A DNA stretch of 64,000 nt from Macrobrachium rosenbergii (GCF_040412425.1 NC_089784.1:37899070-37963069); one strand, 5' to 3'; counted from the stretch's first letter, positions 11,508-23,937 are shown. A program made the numbers and translations. The notes: generated by a model not told the origin, from the sequence alone.

Positions 11508-12537
11508 GATCATTTTAGACATTTGACATACCGAATCATGAAATATACTGATGTACTTACGTCGTTCTTTGGCAATTTCAATAACACGATTACCATTGAC
11601 GTACTGAAAAGCACTTAGATGCTCAGAAGTTTGTGGAATTTCTACATTTTTTCTACCATATCCAACCAAAATCAATACAGAGAAGATAATAACGACGAGC
11701 TAAAGGATCTGCATCCGTCTGTCTAGTAAATAAAATGGGCGGATCACCTATGAAAATAACCGAGGTTTAAGCTTTAGGGGCCTTAATCACATGGGACGCC
11801 TGAAGTGCCATCTGTCCACTTACCTCAAATGTTTCTCCACTATTTAACAACAGTCACACAAATCATACTATGCGAGTGTTAAAGTGGAATGCTGATTTCA
11901 GTTTTCACGTTTCCTAGAGTTTCTTTGTTATTTTACGTTTACGGTCATAACGAACATAAAAAAAACAGAAACCAAATTGTGTTGTATGTACTGCACTCCA
12001 GGGTAAATGCTACAAAAGTCTGATAATTGCTCACTATTCCCCGAGAGTACAAAATCATCGGATTTCTTGACATCGCTGCTTACCATAGAGGTGATAAACA
12101 TTGATTAAGTGAAGGATACGATAAGTTTGATTTAACTCAACGCTACAGTGTTTAAGGATGTAAGGTTACTGCCACAGTCAGAGAAGATATAAAAATAATT
12201 ATTTTTGCAAAAAAAAAAAAAAATCTGTTAAAGAATGCTTGGGCAAAATACTATTGGCAGTCTCCAAACGAGCTTAGAATCGGGTTTACGTCACATACGC
12301 GGGTTTGAGAGGGCAAAAACAATCATGCTAACAATATATAACAAAACTGTAATTAAAAATATTGTACATTGTGCTTCACGTAGTGTGTACTCTCATAAGT
12401 GTCCAAACTGAAACATTATAATGACTGATATTTGTTATATTTTTTCTGATTTTCTTTCTTACATCATCCCTGTATATAACGTCTCCATAATTTTCATTCC
12501 TCCACGACCTGACATATAAGATAGCACAGATCAGTAA
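11504..12537. other. Unassigned sequence
   Basis: No gene or repeat recognised. Contains a short poly-A tract near 12,210. Confidence 0.4.
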
Positions 12538-12697
12538 TTCTAGTCAAAATATTAGATTAACACAATATATATACAAACGCGCACACATGCATATGTATAT
12601 ATATATATATGTGTGTGTGTATGTGTATACATATATACATATGTGTTTGTGCATGTGTATGTATATATATTGTGTTAATCTAATATTTTGACTAGAA
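12538..12697. repeat. 160-bp perfect-arm hairpin (MITE-like)
   Basis: The left arm 12,538-12,574 (TTCTAGTCAAAATATTAGAT...) and the right arm 12,661-12,697 are exact reverse complements over 37 bp. The imperfect inner part also folds (CACACATGCATATG against CATGTGTATG). The loop is TA/TG-rich. No target duplication is visible. Could be a small palindromic element, a recent local inversion product, or an assembly artefact. Confidence 0.8.
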
Positions 12698-12699
12698 AT

Positions 12700-14030
12700 A
12701 TATGTATTTATACATGAATGATTTAAGATAGCAAAGGAAATTATTCTCCATGAGGCATCGTAATTCTGGGGTTCTCCAGCGCCAACGAGAATGCTGGGGT
12801 TTCCATAAGGACTCTCTTCTGCTGGAGAGGGGAACACAGTCTGAAGATACTTGATATTCAAAGTGTACCGCTTCAGTGCAATGCTCACTTTATTGACCTC
12901 AAGCTGCCCATAGCCATCGCCCTGGTAAACTATTTTTGTCTTTAATTAGGTTATTTAGAGGCTGTTTCTTGTCATGCACCTCCACAAAACGCTGACTGAT
13001 AATCCCATTATCGCGACTGGCTTGAGGTCGGTCGTTAGGGTTGTCAGCCATTGCCCAAATCAGCTTGTATTAAGAAGCTTGCATGCTTCTTCAGAGCACA
13101 TACATTATAAACCCCACTGGTCCACGAATCCTGGTTAATACAATGGGATAGATAAAGATCCTCAGCAACAATCTCACGGTATTACTCCATTGATGATTAT
13201 CCTCCAAAGAGCATCTGCTTGTTATATGTATGATGTCCCATTCAATATTGTGTAAAGTTTATTCACTTTAACTTTGGCACGTCGTCATCATCCATAGCAT
13301 TTCCAGAAAAAGTTTTTTATTATTCTGCGAAACTGGAATCTAGTATTGGTGAGTGATAGATTACAGCATCCCGAGAAAATGTGAATGCTACGGTTCTCAG
13401 AAATTACAGAACGCCATTAACCTAGATTAATGGGAATTAAAGGTAACAGCCTACAGGGACTATAGTTTAGTTTCGAAATGTTAATTGGAATTCTTTAAAT
13501 ATTTGCTTAGAACACTGGAGAGCTAAGGGTATTTAGTGAAAGGTTTACGGCTGAAGAAAAAATTCAAATTCCACAGGTTTTCTTAAAGAAAACATAAAAA
13601 CTTTGCAATCTAGTAAAGAAGTTAAAAGATTCACGTGAAGCTTGATTAGTGCAGTGATGCTGTTATGCTTTTCATTAGTTTTTTTTTATCTATTGTATGC
13701 TCAATGATAGTGAGTTTAATCTGAATATTCTTCACAAACAATTAAATTCCCAAAAACTTATCTTTGGCAATTTTGAGATTTTGATGTTAATTCATTTCAG
13801 ATATCAAAGCACTTTCAGCCTATACTCTTTTCAGCTGACATCGCTGCTGGAATTAACTATTCATAAGTATTAAACACGTGGGTCTCTTGATCTCAGTAAC
13901 ATCATGAAACTCACGCGTGAAATAAGAATACTAATAGATACTCGACGAATAATCGTTTTTCTAGGAATTTTGAAGCTTTATCAAGTTTCACAGCTTTAAT
14001 CTCTTATTTCGTCGGTATACAAGCCTTCGT

Positions 14031-14032
<2 letters not shown>
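12700..14032. other. Unassigned sequence
   Basis: No gene, RNA or repeat homology noticed. Confidence 0.4.
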
Positions 14033-14105
<73 letters not shown>

Positions 14106-14699
14106 ACTGAAGTAACAACCAAATGATCAAAATCGATCTAAAAATTCACTGCCCCGGATATACATCATAAAGGAACCTGGACAACTGTTAAGTGTCTCAA
14201 ATGAAATGTGGACCAAGTACTCCCCTTTCTTTAATGGCCTACGTGATGGATGATTTCAGTCTATATATTAACTGGAAAAAGGGGCCCTATTTCAATATTT
14301 GGTTGGTTCTATCGTTTTAGGACTGGGTTACCACGAGACCTTGCGGTGTGGGGCTCTGTCGAACTCCTTTAAAATGCTTGACGAAAAAGAAGAAAGACGA
14401 AGAAGAATAAATTTATTCTTTCAGACTAAAAGAGTCGCGCCAAAAGAAGCCCATTTATAGCCAGGAAGAGCAAATAGGTATAACGCAACTTACCGTTCTC
14501 GCGGTATTTAATGTTCTTCCTAATTTTGCCATCTCTCACTCTCAAGTCTCACTCACTCTCAACATTTTCAATTTGTTTCTTGCTCTCCCTTTCATGGTGT
14601 GCACACGTTTATTATCGAATCCATCAACTGCAGATAAGAGCGAGTTCACCACATTTTTATAGGGTCTTTTACGATCGTATCTAATCCTCCAATAATCGT

Positions 14700-14760
<61 letters not shown>
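14033..14760 (-). repeat. Dispersed repeat family A, copy on minus strand, bounded by two (CT)n arrays
   Basis: The reverse complement matches 22,262-23,012 and 59,396-60,110: ATCGATTTTGATC, AATATTGAAATAGGGC..C, and GTTTGACAGAGCCCCACA. All three copies have a long dinucleotide array at each end of this about 0.7-kb core. Arrays at 14,035-14,102 and 14,701-14,759. Confidence 0.8.
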
Positions 14761-14762
<2 letters not shown>

Positions 14763-14854
14763 ACCGATATTCAGTATCCTTTTTTTCATATGTCGAATTC
14801 TTTTTGAATTGTTTCAAATCCATTCTCAAATAAGATTTAACTAAAAAAATTTTC

Positions 14855-14922
14855 TTCACAATGTTGTTTCAGAGTTTGTGACGAGCAATAAGGATGCTTT
14901 TCCATACTGCTTCAGTATTAAT

Positions 14923-14968
<46 letters not shown>
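14855..14968 (+). repeat. Dispersed repeat family G fragment with (CT)n
   Basis: About 70 bp before the array (GTTGTTTCAGAGTTTGTGACG, TATTAATG-CTCTCT) matches 63,470-63,535 (GTTGTTTCAGAATTTGTAACG, CCTTATTG-CTCTCT). The CT array (14,924-14,968) occupies the same site in both. Confidence 0.6.
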
Positions 14969-14969
<1 letters not shown>

Positions 14970-15499
14970 CGTCATTTCACAGACAGGAATCGATCAATCT
15001 GTCAGTCAGTCGGCAACGGAAATACACGAAGCGTTTGCTTTACGCAAGCTGGGGAACGATTAGAATGATTATTTTATTGTCAAGTTTACTTAGTCCTTTT
15101 AACCAGTCACATATTATATTAAAATTTTGTTATTTCCATCTACTTTACATATCACTGAATCTCCGTATTAATGCTCTCAACTTTGACAACAGAACCAATC
15201 CAGTTATCCTTTAATTAAAGGGTTCTTTTTTCTAGTTCTCAGTCTTAAGATTAGTAATTTTTATGTCTTTCTTCTTTCATACATTTCAAAAATACATTCA
15301 AACCTGTTCTTTCAAATGAATGATTCCAGAAGTGCCTAGAATGATTTCGACTGTCAAATTTTCATACTTTCACTCCAACATTCCTCTACTTTATTATTTT
15401 ATTTCACTGAAGACGTTTGTTTTCAGTTTGAGGTTAATAGAGCTATCAGTAGTCGACGATGGCAATCAGGGAATCAGAAAGGAGCATGAAAAACTAGGG

Positions 15500-15830
15500 C
15501 CTTAACTAATAAAAAAATCAAGAGAAAAATTTTTATCTATCAAACTGAAGACCTAAATGGATGTGGGTTTTTATTCAAAAACCTAAATGAAATAAAAAAA
15601 TAAAAAGAGACTACTAAAAATGATCTCCATTACAGTATTTCTCATTTTCAAAAATCAGAGTATATACTTGTTTCAAATGGCAGAGGACGACGGGGGTGAC
15701 AGCTTAATTACTTTATCTAAACCAAAACTAGACGGCAAGTAGACTCCACCACGAGTATAAGTACTGGAAAAATTATAAATGTACATCTTTGGCCTTTTCT
15801 ATTCAACAATTTAGGCACCTGTTTTCATTA
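15500..15830 (+). repeat. Partial duplicate of gypsy-2 segment
   Basis: 15,670-15,740 (TGTTTCAAATGGCAGAGG, TTAATTACTTTATCTAA) resembles 15,820-15,890 (CTGTTTTCATTAGCAGAGG, CTAATTCTTTTATCTAA), giving a degenerate tandem repeat just upstream of the gypsy RT fragment. Confidence 0.45.
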
Positions 15831-16310
15831 GCAGAGGCTGATAAGAATGGCATCCTAATTCTTTTATCTAACCCAAACCTAAATGACAAGTTTACTCACG
15901 GATCGGGCTCTTGAAACCTGTTTTCGCGACTCCCTCAAAGGATGTTGGAATATTATGTAAAGCCTTTCGGTAAGAAAAACGCCCCCGTGATATTCCAGTG
16001 GATGAACAGTATCTGAGACAAGGGTTGCGTGGAGTTATTGCCTATCTAGATGACATAATCATCTATAGTGACACTTGGGAGGAGCACATCAAAAGGCTTT
16101 ATATACACCGTTTTCAAAAGACTGGCAGAAGCCAATTTAACCACAATTTCTCGAAGACAGTGTTCGCCCTTGCTTAAGCCACATACCTTTGGCATGTCGC
16201 AAGACACGGTTCTGTCCAGCGAAATCGAGATCGGTCGAGTAACAGTCAGTAACTTGATTCATCGAAATATCGACATGAAAAAGCATGAAAATAAAACCTA
16301 ATGCATTCCT
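15815..16310 (+). pseudogene. Second gypsy family, reverse transcriptase fragment
   Basis: The plus strand at 15,955-16,130 reads KPFGKKNAPVIFQWMN, then after a frame change VIAYLDDIIIYSDTWEEHIK, then TVFKRLAEANLT. These are the palm block and catalytic YLDD motif of Ty3/gypsy RT. A second copy of the same element at 33,990-35,110 aligns over 33,990-34,197 and 34,496-34,560. The family differs from the 1-4,660 element (YLDD rather than YMDD, different flanks). Frameshifts at about 15,990-16,030 and 16,075-16,095 break it. Confidence 0.85.
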
Positions 16311-16559
16311 ATAACGTTAAAAAATACCATACAACATCCTTCTCTATCCCTTTGCTAAATATCATTCTTATTGACTGCCTTTAATACGACTATACATTCT
16401 AGTTTTAACTTTGAAATTTTACCTGTTTTTATCGCTTTTTAATTCGTTATTTTGCGTCATAGAAATTTCTATTTAACGTGAAATATGACAAGTTTTTAAA
16501 GTTTTCGATTCGTTTTTTTGTGTCATAATAAATTTTAAAGAAATGAGGAATGAAACAAA

Positions 16560-17040
16560 TATATACAAAACTGGACAAAATAATTCAGAACTTATAAAAT
16601 ACATAGATGAAAATAAATAAATTAATTTAAAGATTAAAAGAAAAAGAAAAAAATTAAAACCCAGGAAATATATAAAATATTAAAATAAAATATATATAAA
16701 TATAAAAATAACCATTAAATTCAATAAATAATCTACAATGAAGGATTTCTTATTCTAATCATCACTGAGTAATTTTCATTATTTGTTCTTATTTTTTTAT
16801 ATCTAATATTCTAATGTAATTTTTATTTTTGAATATTTTACTTACTTATTTTGATCATTATTATTGGTTCTATTTCTATTTTTCTATTTATTTTTTGCTT
16901 TCATCCTTATTCATTTTATTCTATATCTTATATTCTTTTATATTTTCTTTAAATTTTTTTCTTATTTTTTAATAACTTTTTTTACTCCAGTTTTTAAATT
17001 TTACATCTCATATACTTTTTCATCAGACAGTTATTATTTC
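16560..17040. other. AT-rich low-complexity sequence
   Basis: Purine-rich A tracts (16,600-16,740) give way to a T-rich plus strand. No gene. Confidence 0.6.
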
Positions 17041-17745
17041 ACATACTTTTATTCGTTTTTCACTTCAATATTTTTTTCAATTTAAATTCAAATTATTTTA
17101 TTATTTAGTTTCATTTCAAATTATTATTTCTCATTTTTTTTTTTTATTTCGATATCTTAAATTTCTTATTATTTCATTTTCATTTAAACTCATATTCTTC
17201 TATTTTTAGTTTTATTTCAAATCATTACTTCTTTTTATTTAGATAACTTTTATTCGTTTTTCACTTCAATATTTTTTTCAATTCAAATTCAAATTATTTT
17301 ATTATTTAGTTTCATTTCAAATTATTATTTCTCATTTTTTTATTTTTATTTCGATATCTTAAATTTCTTATTATTTCATTTTCATTTAAACTCATATTCT
17401 TCTATTTTTAGTTTTATTTCAAATCATTACTTCTTTTTATTTAGATAACTTAAATTTCGTATTATTTCATTTTCATTTAAATTCATATTCCTTTATTTTT
17501 CAGTTTTATTTATAGTTATTTTTTCATTTTTATTTCGATATCTAAAATTCATTATTTCTTTTTTTTTATTTATATGCATATCCTTTTATTTTTTAGTTTT
17601 ATTTCAAAGTATTATTTATCCTTTTTTATTTCAACATCTTAAATTTCGTATTATTTCATTTTCATTTATATTCATATTCTTTTATTTTTCAGTTTTATTT
17701 CAAATTATTATTTTTCATTTTTACTTCCATATCTATAGTCTCTAT
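17040..17745. repeat. T-rich minisatellite
   Basis: The plus strand is strongly pyrimidine (T) biased. A block of about 200 bp starting CTTTTATTCGTTTTTCACTT (17,046) is repeated almost exactly at 17,247. Within and after it a unit of about 105 bp (ATATCTTAAATTTC, TTATTTCATTTTCATTTAAA, TTTTTAGTTTTATTTCAAAT) recurs five to six times. Confidence 0.75.
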
Positions 17746-17834
17746 TTTTTATTTCGATAATTTTACTGAATATTTTTTTATTTTCTATTTCTATTTTGTT
17801 GGATTTTTTCTTTTGATTTTTTTTCCTTTCGAAA

Positions 17835-18130
17835 AACCGAGATTTTGTGCCTCCGACACGCTGGATGACCCAGTAACAAAGTATTCCCCAAAGCAGGCCC
17901 TCTTATAACCAAAAATGGTTCTGTAAAAGTTCTACCCCCAAAATCTACGTAACCCAATCCCTGTAACCTATTTGCTTGAACATCACATACTGTCTCTTTA
18001 GCAGGTCTCAAAGAACGATCGGAAAACATCAATTGGAACAACTCATATAATTCATCAAATTAATAGAGACGCCTGTGTCTATAAAAATACTCACATAAAT
18101 CCCATACACAGACCCTTTTACCACTGGCTT
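17835..18130 (-). pseudogene. gypsy copy B protease
   Basis: The minus strand reads VSIFIDTGVSINLMNY near 18,045-18,095 (retropepsin DTG motif with V for the usual A/S). A second frame follows with SLRPAKETVCDVQANRLQ, LGYVDFGG and TEPFLVIRG. Homologous to 1,800-2,130. Confidence 0.8.
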
Positions 18131-18590
18131 CCCCTCTGAGGGTTCCCCCAGAAGTCCTGTCTCACAAGACACACCAATCACGTTTTTCTTTACACCTGAT
18201 GGGTCTTCCGACAACAGTCGCCGATCACTAGATCCCCTCGAAAAACCCCCTTGAGGAACTTTCTTAGCTAAGCTACCAAAATTCTGAAATGTAGGCCTAA
18301 ACATTATCCTGTTTAAGAGACGGACAAACCCGCCAAGGGTGGCCATATCTCCTACAACCGCCACAATATTTAACACGGCAAAACCTCTTAATGTGTCCCT
18401 GCATATTACAATTAAAACAAAGAACCCGTGGAGCCCGAGAACTCAACCCAACCATCGACCTCTGGCTCTCCCGAATTTCAACAAACCCCTTCAAACTGCG
18501 GACTGAAACTCTGCGCCTTGCACAACCATAGGCTGATCTAAGGAATCTCTGATCATTGTCCCTTCTACCCATTTTCGCAGCTTTCCTCTT
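18130..18590 (-). pseudogene. gypsy copy B nucleocapsid zinc knuckles
   Basis: CFNCNMQGHIKRFC and CGGCRRYGHPWRVC give two complete C-X2-C-X4-H-X4-C knuckles in the 91-residue frame 18,572-18,297. The frame then shifts near 18,310, and PTFQNFGSLAKKVPQGGFS through KGSVYGIYVSIF continue in the other frame to the protease. Confidence 0.87.
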
Positions 18591-19257
18591 CGTAAGTAAA
18601 TCCGGTAACTCACTCTTGGCTGATCACAAATACAAAATTTCCCAAGACATGTGGAAGGAAACCCCTCAAAGAAAAAACAAAAGAAAAAGCAATTCTCCCC
18701 GAAAAATTCCCACACAGGAAGAACCCCACAATGTTAATTCCCTTTACTCCAACAATTAATTCCCTAAAATCAAAAGAAAGTACTATTTAGACCACAATTA
18801 AATCAAAACCAAACGGGGAAAAAACACAGAGACGGGTCGAGCGCACAGCTGACTGCAAAGTAGGTCAATATGAACTTCAGTTTTCAGGGACAATAACAAA
18901 CCTTTGAGACGCGTCCGCTTCGGACTCAGTTGCCAAGGCGAAAATCGCAGAGTAAGCTCACACCCCCGATTTTGGACCCAGTTACAACACCCTCTTACAC
19001 ATGTGCATGTATGTAACCAAAATAAAACACGTGTGTATGTAACTAAAAAAGAAAAAGTTTAAAATCTAAGAAATGTTTACCCAATAATGTAAGAAATATT
19101 TATTCCCAATAACCCAATATCCATCAAGCACTTGTCAGCACAATAACCCACGTTCCTCAAAAATAACTTTTAAAAATAAAAAAAAAAATATTCCGTAATC
19201 CCCAATTATTTCCTGAACGCCGATGCAAACTGCCGATCGCGGAGAAAAAAAGAAAGT

Positions 19258-21131
19258 ACTATAAAAAAAAAAAGCCGATTCACTTAAGGTAGATACTTGG
19301 GCCTACGAGACGTTTGTTTGGCGGCCTCTGATTGGCTGGTACTGGGAGGTCTGCAGCTCGCTCACTGTTTCATTTTAACATCTGTCGCTCAGAAAACTTG
19401 AAATATCTTTATATTTCTTCATTTATCTCACGTTTTACACAAGATAGGAAAGTTTTGGTCATACCATAGGATTCGGTATTAATTGTACAACTAAATCGTG
19501 ATTTCCTGAAACCAGTAAGATAAAACACAAAGGAATTACAACGAGTAAAAGTGAAGAGAGAAGTATTTCATTCTTTATACCTGTTTTTACATATCGTCGG
19601 ATTTTGCATCATTGATGCCATCAAGATAAAATAAAACTTGTTTTCATACAACAAATTCACCCTGAATACGCTGGTGCTCTCAGATTTTAGATGAGTGTGA
19701 TATGTGAAGAGAAAATGAAGAATATGCCTTATTATGTTGCATCCGTTCTTGACTCAGTTTGGTAGTAGAAACCGAGAGACGGTGACCTGCAAAGCCGAGG
19801 TGCCGTTGACAGTTGCCAATTAGCAATATGAGAAGTTAACATTTTCGACAATATTTTAGTTATATTGTTATGTCATTACATTTTCTGTAAATAAAGGCAT
19901 AGAATTCCCATTATGAATGTCGAACTTTTTCACTCCAGTATCATATAATTATGTCCGTATGTCTGGAAACTCTGATAAGAAAAAATTAATAATCATATGG
20001 ATGCATCTGGATGTGTTGGCTTCAATTTAGGCTAGGTGAGAAATTTGCATACTGTAGGCTACATGATAAATAACAGGCCTGCACAATTATCAAATATAAC
20101 ATGTATATAGAGGAATAAACGTTCTGGTGTAAGAGGAGCTCAAACAAGTTCTGAAAAAGACAGAATTTTATATTCGTTACATCGCCAATAGATTTTATGG
20201 TAAGAAATAAAAAGATGTACTTTCGTTCATTGAATGAACATATAAAAACCATCAGCTTTTCGTGTTATTGACCAAAGAAGCAAGCGGCCATAATAATGAA
20301 ATCATGATTATTTAGCCTGTTATTTATCATATAGCCTACAGTATGCAATTTTCCCATCTAGACTAAATTGAAGCCAACACATCCAGATGCATCCATATCA
20401 TTATTCATTTTTTCTTATCAGATATGTCCAGACATACGGACAAATATGATATTGGAGTGAAAAAGTTCGACAGTCATAATGTGAATTCTATGCATTTATG
20501 TACAGAAAATGCAATGACATAACAATACGGTAAATACTGTCGAAACTGCAAACTTCTCATATCGCTAATTGGCAACTGTCAACGGCACCTCAAAGCTCTT
20601 GCTGTTTGCAGATCACCGTCTCTCGGCACTACTGCCAAACTGAGTAAAGAACAGATGCAACATAATACGACATATTCTTCATTTTCTCTTTACATATCAC
20701 ACGCATCTAAAATCTGAAAGCACCAGCGTATTCAGGGTGAATTTATTGTATGAAAACACAAGTTTTATTTTATCTTGATCGCATCAATGATGCAAAATCC
20801 GACGATATGTAAAAACAGGTATAAAGAATAAAATGCTTCTCACTTCACTTTTACTCGTTGTAATTCCTTTGTGTTTTATCTTACTGGTTTCAGGAAATCA
20901 CGATTTAGTTGTACAATTAATACCCAATCCTATGGTATGACCAAAACTTTCCTATCTTGTGTAAAACGTGAGATAAATGAAGAAATATAAAGATATTTCA
21001 AGTTTTCTGAGCTACAGACTTTAAAATGAAACAGTGAGCGAGCTGCAGACCTCCCAGTACCAGCCAATCAGAGGCCACCAAACAAACGTCTCGTAGGCCC
21101 AAGAATCTACCTTAAGTGAATCGGCTATAGT
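19258..21131. mobile_element. 1.87-kb near-palindromic foldback element
   Basis: The left arm (19,274-20,078) and right arm (20,315-21,125) are inverted copies of about 805-811 bp, differing at about 4% over the outer 125 bp. The loop is 236 bp. The termini read ACTATA..GCCGATTCACTT, with an extra poly-A run of about 11 on the left. Both arms hold TGATTGGCTGG near the ends. No transposase. It interrupts gypsy copy B. No clear target duplication. Confidence 0.88.
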
Positions 21132-21790
21132 CGGTGCTCTAACTGCCACAGTCAACTCCCTCACAATAGAAAACGGGCTGTATTGAGAATGGGAAGAAAG
21201 CGGCATACTCCGCCCACTAAACTACATCACGAATACATCACTTTGCACAGCAACTCAGAGATGCATAGTAATCAGAAAACACAACTCGTCCTTAATCCGG
21301 CTTATTCCCCTCAAATTCCTCACTACAACCAACAGAAAGGAGAACACTTACGTGTTAATATCCCCCCTTCTTCGTCCACCACCTGCACCGCAAAAGAATA
21401 CAGCAACACTTCCTAACCTGAAATACACTCCCACGAGTTTTTCGACCCATACACACAGCCACTCATCACACAAGGCCATTAGCAACTGGCGATGAATCAC
21501 ACCTCTACTCCCAGTCGAACCAAAAATCTACGTCATCACATCACGCTTACCAACACAACGTCTGAAAGATAATTGGAACACGCCCTATTCCGGCCTAAAG
21601 TCCCCGTCACCAGTCTCTTCGGAGCTGTTGAAGGTCGTAAGGTCAAGGTCCGCTGCCGCCAAGCTATTATGCCCTATTAACAAGGTCAGATAGGGTCACA
21701 ACCTCCTCCTACATCTGTTTTAAGGACAATGTCATATCATCTTATATCTCTAAGAATCTCGGGTAGCAAACGGCCGGTACTAGGTCAGCA

Positions 21791-21793
<3 letters not shown>

Positions 21794-21859
<66 letters not shown>
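21794..21859. repeat. (CT)n microsatellite
   Basis: About 33 CT units at the 5' edge of gypsy copy B. Confidence 0.97.
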
Positions 21860-21862
<3 letters not shown>

Positions 21863-22257
21863 ATCCAAGTCACTATCTGAACCAAGGAAGAACAACAAAC
21901 ACATGACTACCAAAAAATATAATTTACTCAGTAATCTAACATGACAAGTGGTTTGAAATGAAATAAAAATGAAATGGGAAGATCAACGTCCCAGAATTGC
22001 TACCCTCAAAATATCATGGTGCCATTAACTTCCATTTAGTAGGTCTCATCGTATAAGTTAAAATAAGTCAGTATGACCGAAGTCATGATAAGTCACATTC
22101 CCCACCATTTATAGTGGCCTCTATTCACAATACATCTGAAGAACAAAGGGGAAACACAACTTTTAAAATAAAAAATTCTGAAGCACCTTGGTACTGACAT
22201 GTGTTCAGTTATCTTACTACAGAAACGCTTTAAGAAGAAAATCACACTAAATATCGG
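21860..22257. other. Unassigned sequence
   Basis: Nothing recognised. Confidence 0.4.
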
Positions 22258-22258
22258 C

Positions 22259-22261
<3 letters not shown>

Positions 22262-22333
<72 letters not shown>
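22262..22333. repeat. (GA)n microsatellite
   Basis: 36 GA units; left array of family A. Confidence 0.97.
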
Positions 22334-22335
<2 letters not shown>

Positions 22336-22951
22336 ACGATTATTAGCGGATTAGATACGACTATAAAACACCCTGTAAAAACGTGATGAATTTGCAGTTG
22401 ATGGATTCGACAGTAAAAGTGTACCTGCCATCAAAAGAGATATGAGAAACGAAGTGAAAATATTGAGTAAATGAATGAGTGAGCGAGAGAGTGAGAGATG
22501 GTGAAATTAGGAAAAATGTCACACGCAAAGAAAACGGAAATGTAGGATTATTACGCTCATTTGCTCATCCAGGTCATAAATGCTCTTCTTTTGTCAAAGC
22601 TCTTTTTAACTGAAAGAAATTCTTCTTCTAGCATTTAAAAGGAGTTTGACAGAGCCCCACACTCCCAAGGTCTGGTAGCAACCCAACCTCACATCCCAGG
22701 TATTGAAATAGGGCTCCATTTTACAATTAATATAGAGACTGAAGTACCCCATTACGCTGACCATTAAAAAAGGGAGAATACTGGGCTTATATTTCACTCG
22801 AGACATAACCTTGATCAAGGTTCCCCTTATATCTGAGGCAATGAGACTTTTAGATCGATTTTGATCGTATCTTGGATGCTGGTCTTTTGTTTATGTGTTT
22901 CCATTATTCGTTTTCTTTTTCAGTAGGGACCTTGGTGGTTTTATGTGGTTG

Positions 22952-22955
<4 letters not shown>

Positions 22956-23012
<57 letters not shown>
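22956..23012. repeat. (GA)n microsatellite
   Basis: 28 GA units; right array of family A. Confidence 0.97.
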
Positions 23013-23015
<3 letters not shown>

Positions 23016-23419
23016 CAATTAGCTTACTGACAAAATATGAGATTAGAGTTTCTAGAAAAATGTCTCTTCGAGTAATATCTTTAAGCGTTCTTGATTTCCC
23101 ATTTATGGGTGGATCTCATGAATGGCTAATTCCCCTCTCAACATACGTTTTTGGCTAGTCACTTTCACCAAGAATCTCCTCTTACCTGAACTTACCATGG
23201 TCGTTGGTAAACCTTATATCAAAAGTGCTATCCTTCGAATGTAATCTTAAGTCCTCGACAACTCCTTCCCTGAAGAAGTATAGATTTGACAAGCACAACA
23301 GCAGGGCCCCGTGCCAACTACTCCCCCTACGCCTCGTCAAATGTTGAAACGTAATTCTTCTCTGAGAAAGAATTGAGCGGTTCGTAGAGTAAAGGCCCCA
23401 TCGATGTTACGATCGCCGG

Positions 23420-23764
23420 ATCCGGTCGTCTGAACCGGAAGTAAACCTCACTGTCTGTGGTGTTCTCCTCCGACCAAAAGTGGGCGGCGTCCGTCGGCCT
23501 CCCTGACCCGCTCGCAACCTGCCGTTGCCAAGTTCGTGGCTCCCGTTTTAGTTCAGGTGGCCCGAAGCCTCCAAGTATATGGCATGATCTCAAGATTTAC
23601 TTCAGTTTCAACTAGACGCTGAAGGGGTAACATGGCAGCTACGTCGGCAGATGAGTTCTGGGGGGAGTTTATTGAACGTAGTAGGAAAGGGAAATGAGGC
23701 TTATGATAAATTAGTTTGAAAATAATGGGAGAAGGATGCAATAGATACATACATAAACACAATA

Positions 23765-23765
<1 letters not shown>
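23420..23765. other. GC-richer island, unassigned
   Basis: 23,400-23,570 is visibly richer in G+C than its surroundings and holds an open minus-strand frame of 88 residues (23,593-23,327). No domain was recognised and the frame runs into repeat family A. I do not call it a gene. Confidence 0.35.
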
Positions 23766-23768
<3 letters not shown>

Positions 23769-23836
<68 letters not shown>

Positions 23837-23865
23837 ATACATGTATATACATATACATACAAAAC

Positions 23866-23937
<72 letters not shown>

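Larger units (their letters stand above)
17835..21800 (-). mobile_element. Ty3/gypsy element, copy B (5' part only), split by a foldback element
   Basis: Minus-strand copy of the 1-4,660 element, ending at about 17,835 within the protease where the T-rich minisatellite begins. It holds protease and zinc-knuckle pieces (17,835-18,590), the leader (18,590-19,257) and, after a 1.87-kb palindromic insertion (19,258-21,131), the LTR-proximal zone (21,132-21,800). RT and everything downstream is missing. Confidence 0.75.
22258..23420 (+). repeat. Dispersed repeat family A, copy on plus strand
   Basis: About 1.1 kb homologous to 59,393-60,530 along its length and to the reverse of 14,033-14,760 in its core. 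(GA)n arrays at 22,262-22,333 and 22,956-23,012 sit at the same two positions as in the other copies. After the second array the pair still align (GGGTGGATCTCATGAA, TTGGTAAACCTTA, CGACAAYTCCTTCCC). No protein. Confidence 0.82.

Noticed and set aside
16864..17085. Phe/Tyr-rich 73-residue membrane protein
   Set aside because: It is a translation of the T-rich low-complexity tract.
18960..18995. Primer-binding site of gypsy copy B (minus-strand TGGGTCCAAAATCG)
   Set aside because: It resembles a tRNA-complementary start, but no LTR end could be fixed beside it and copy A does not conserve it clearly.
23327..23593. 88-residue frame in a GC-rich island as an exon
   Set aside because: It runs into dispersed repeat family A and no domain or convincing splice sites could be tied to it.
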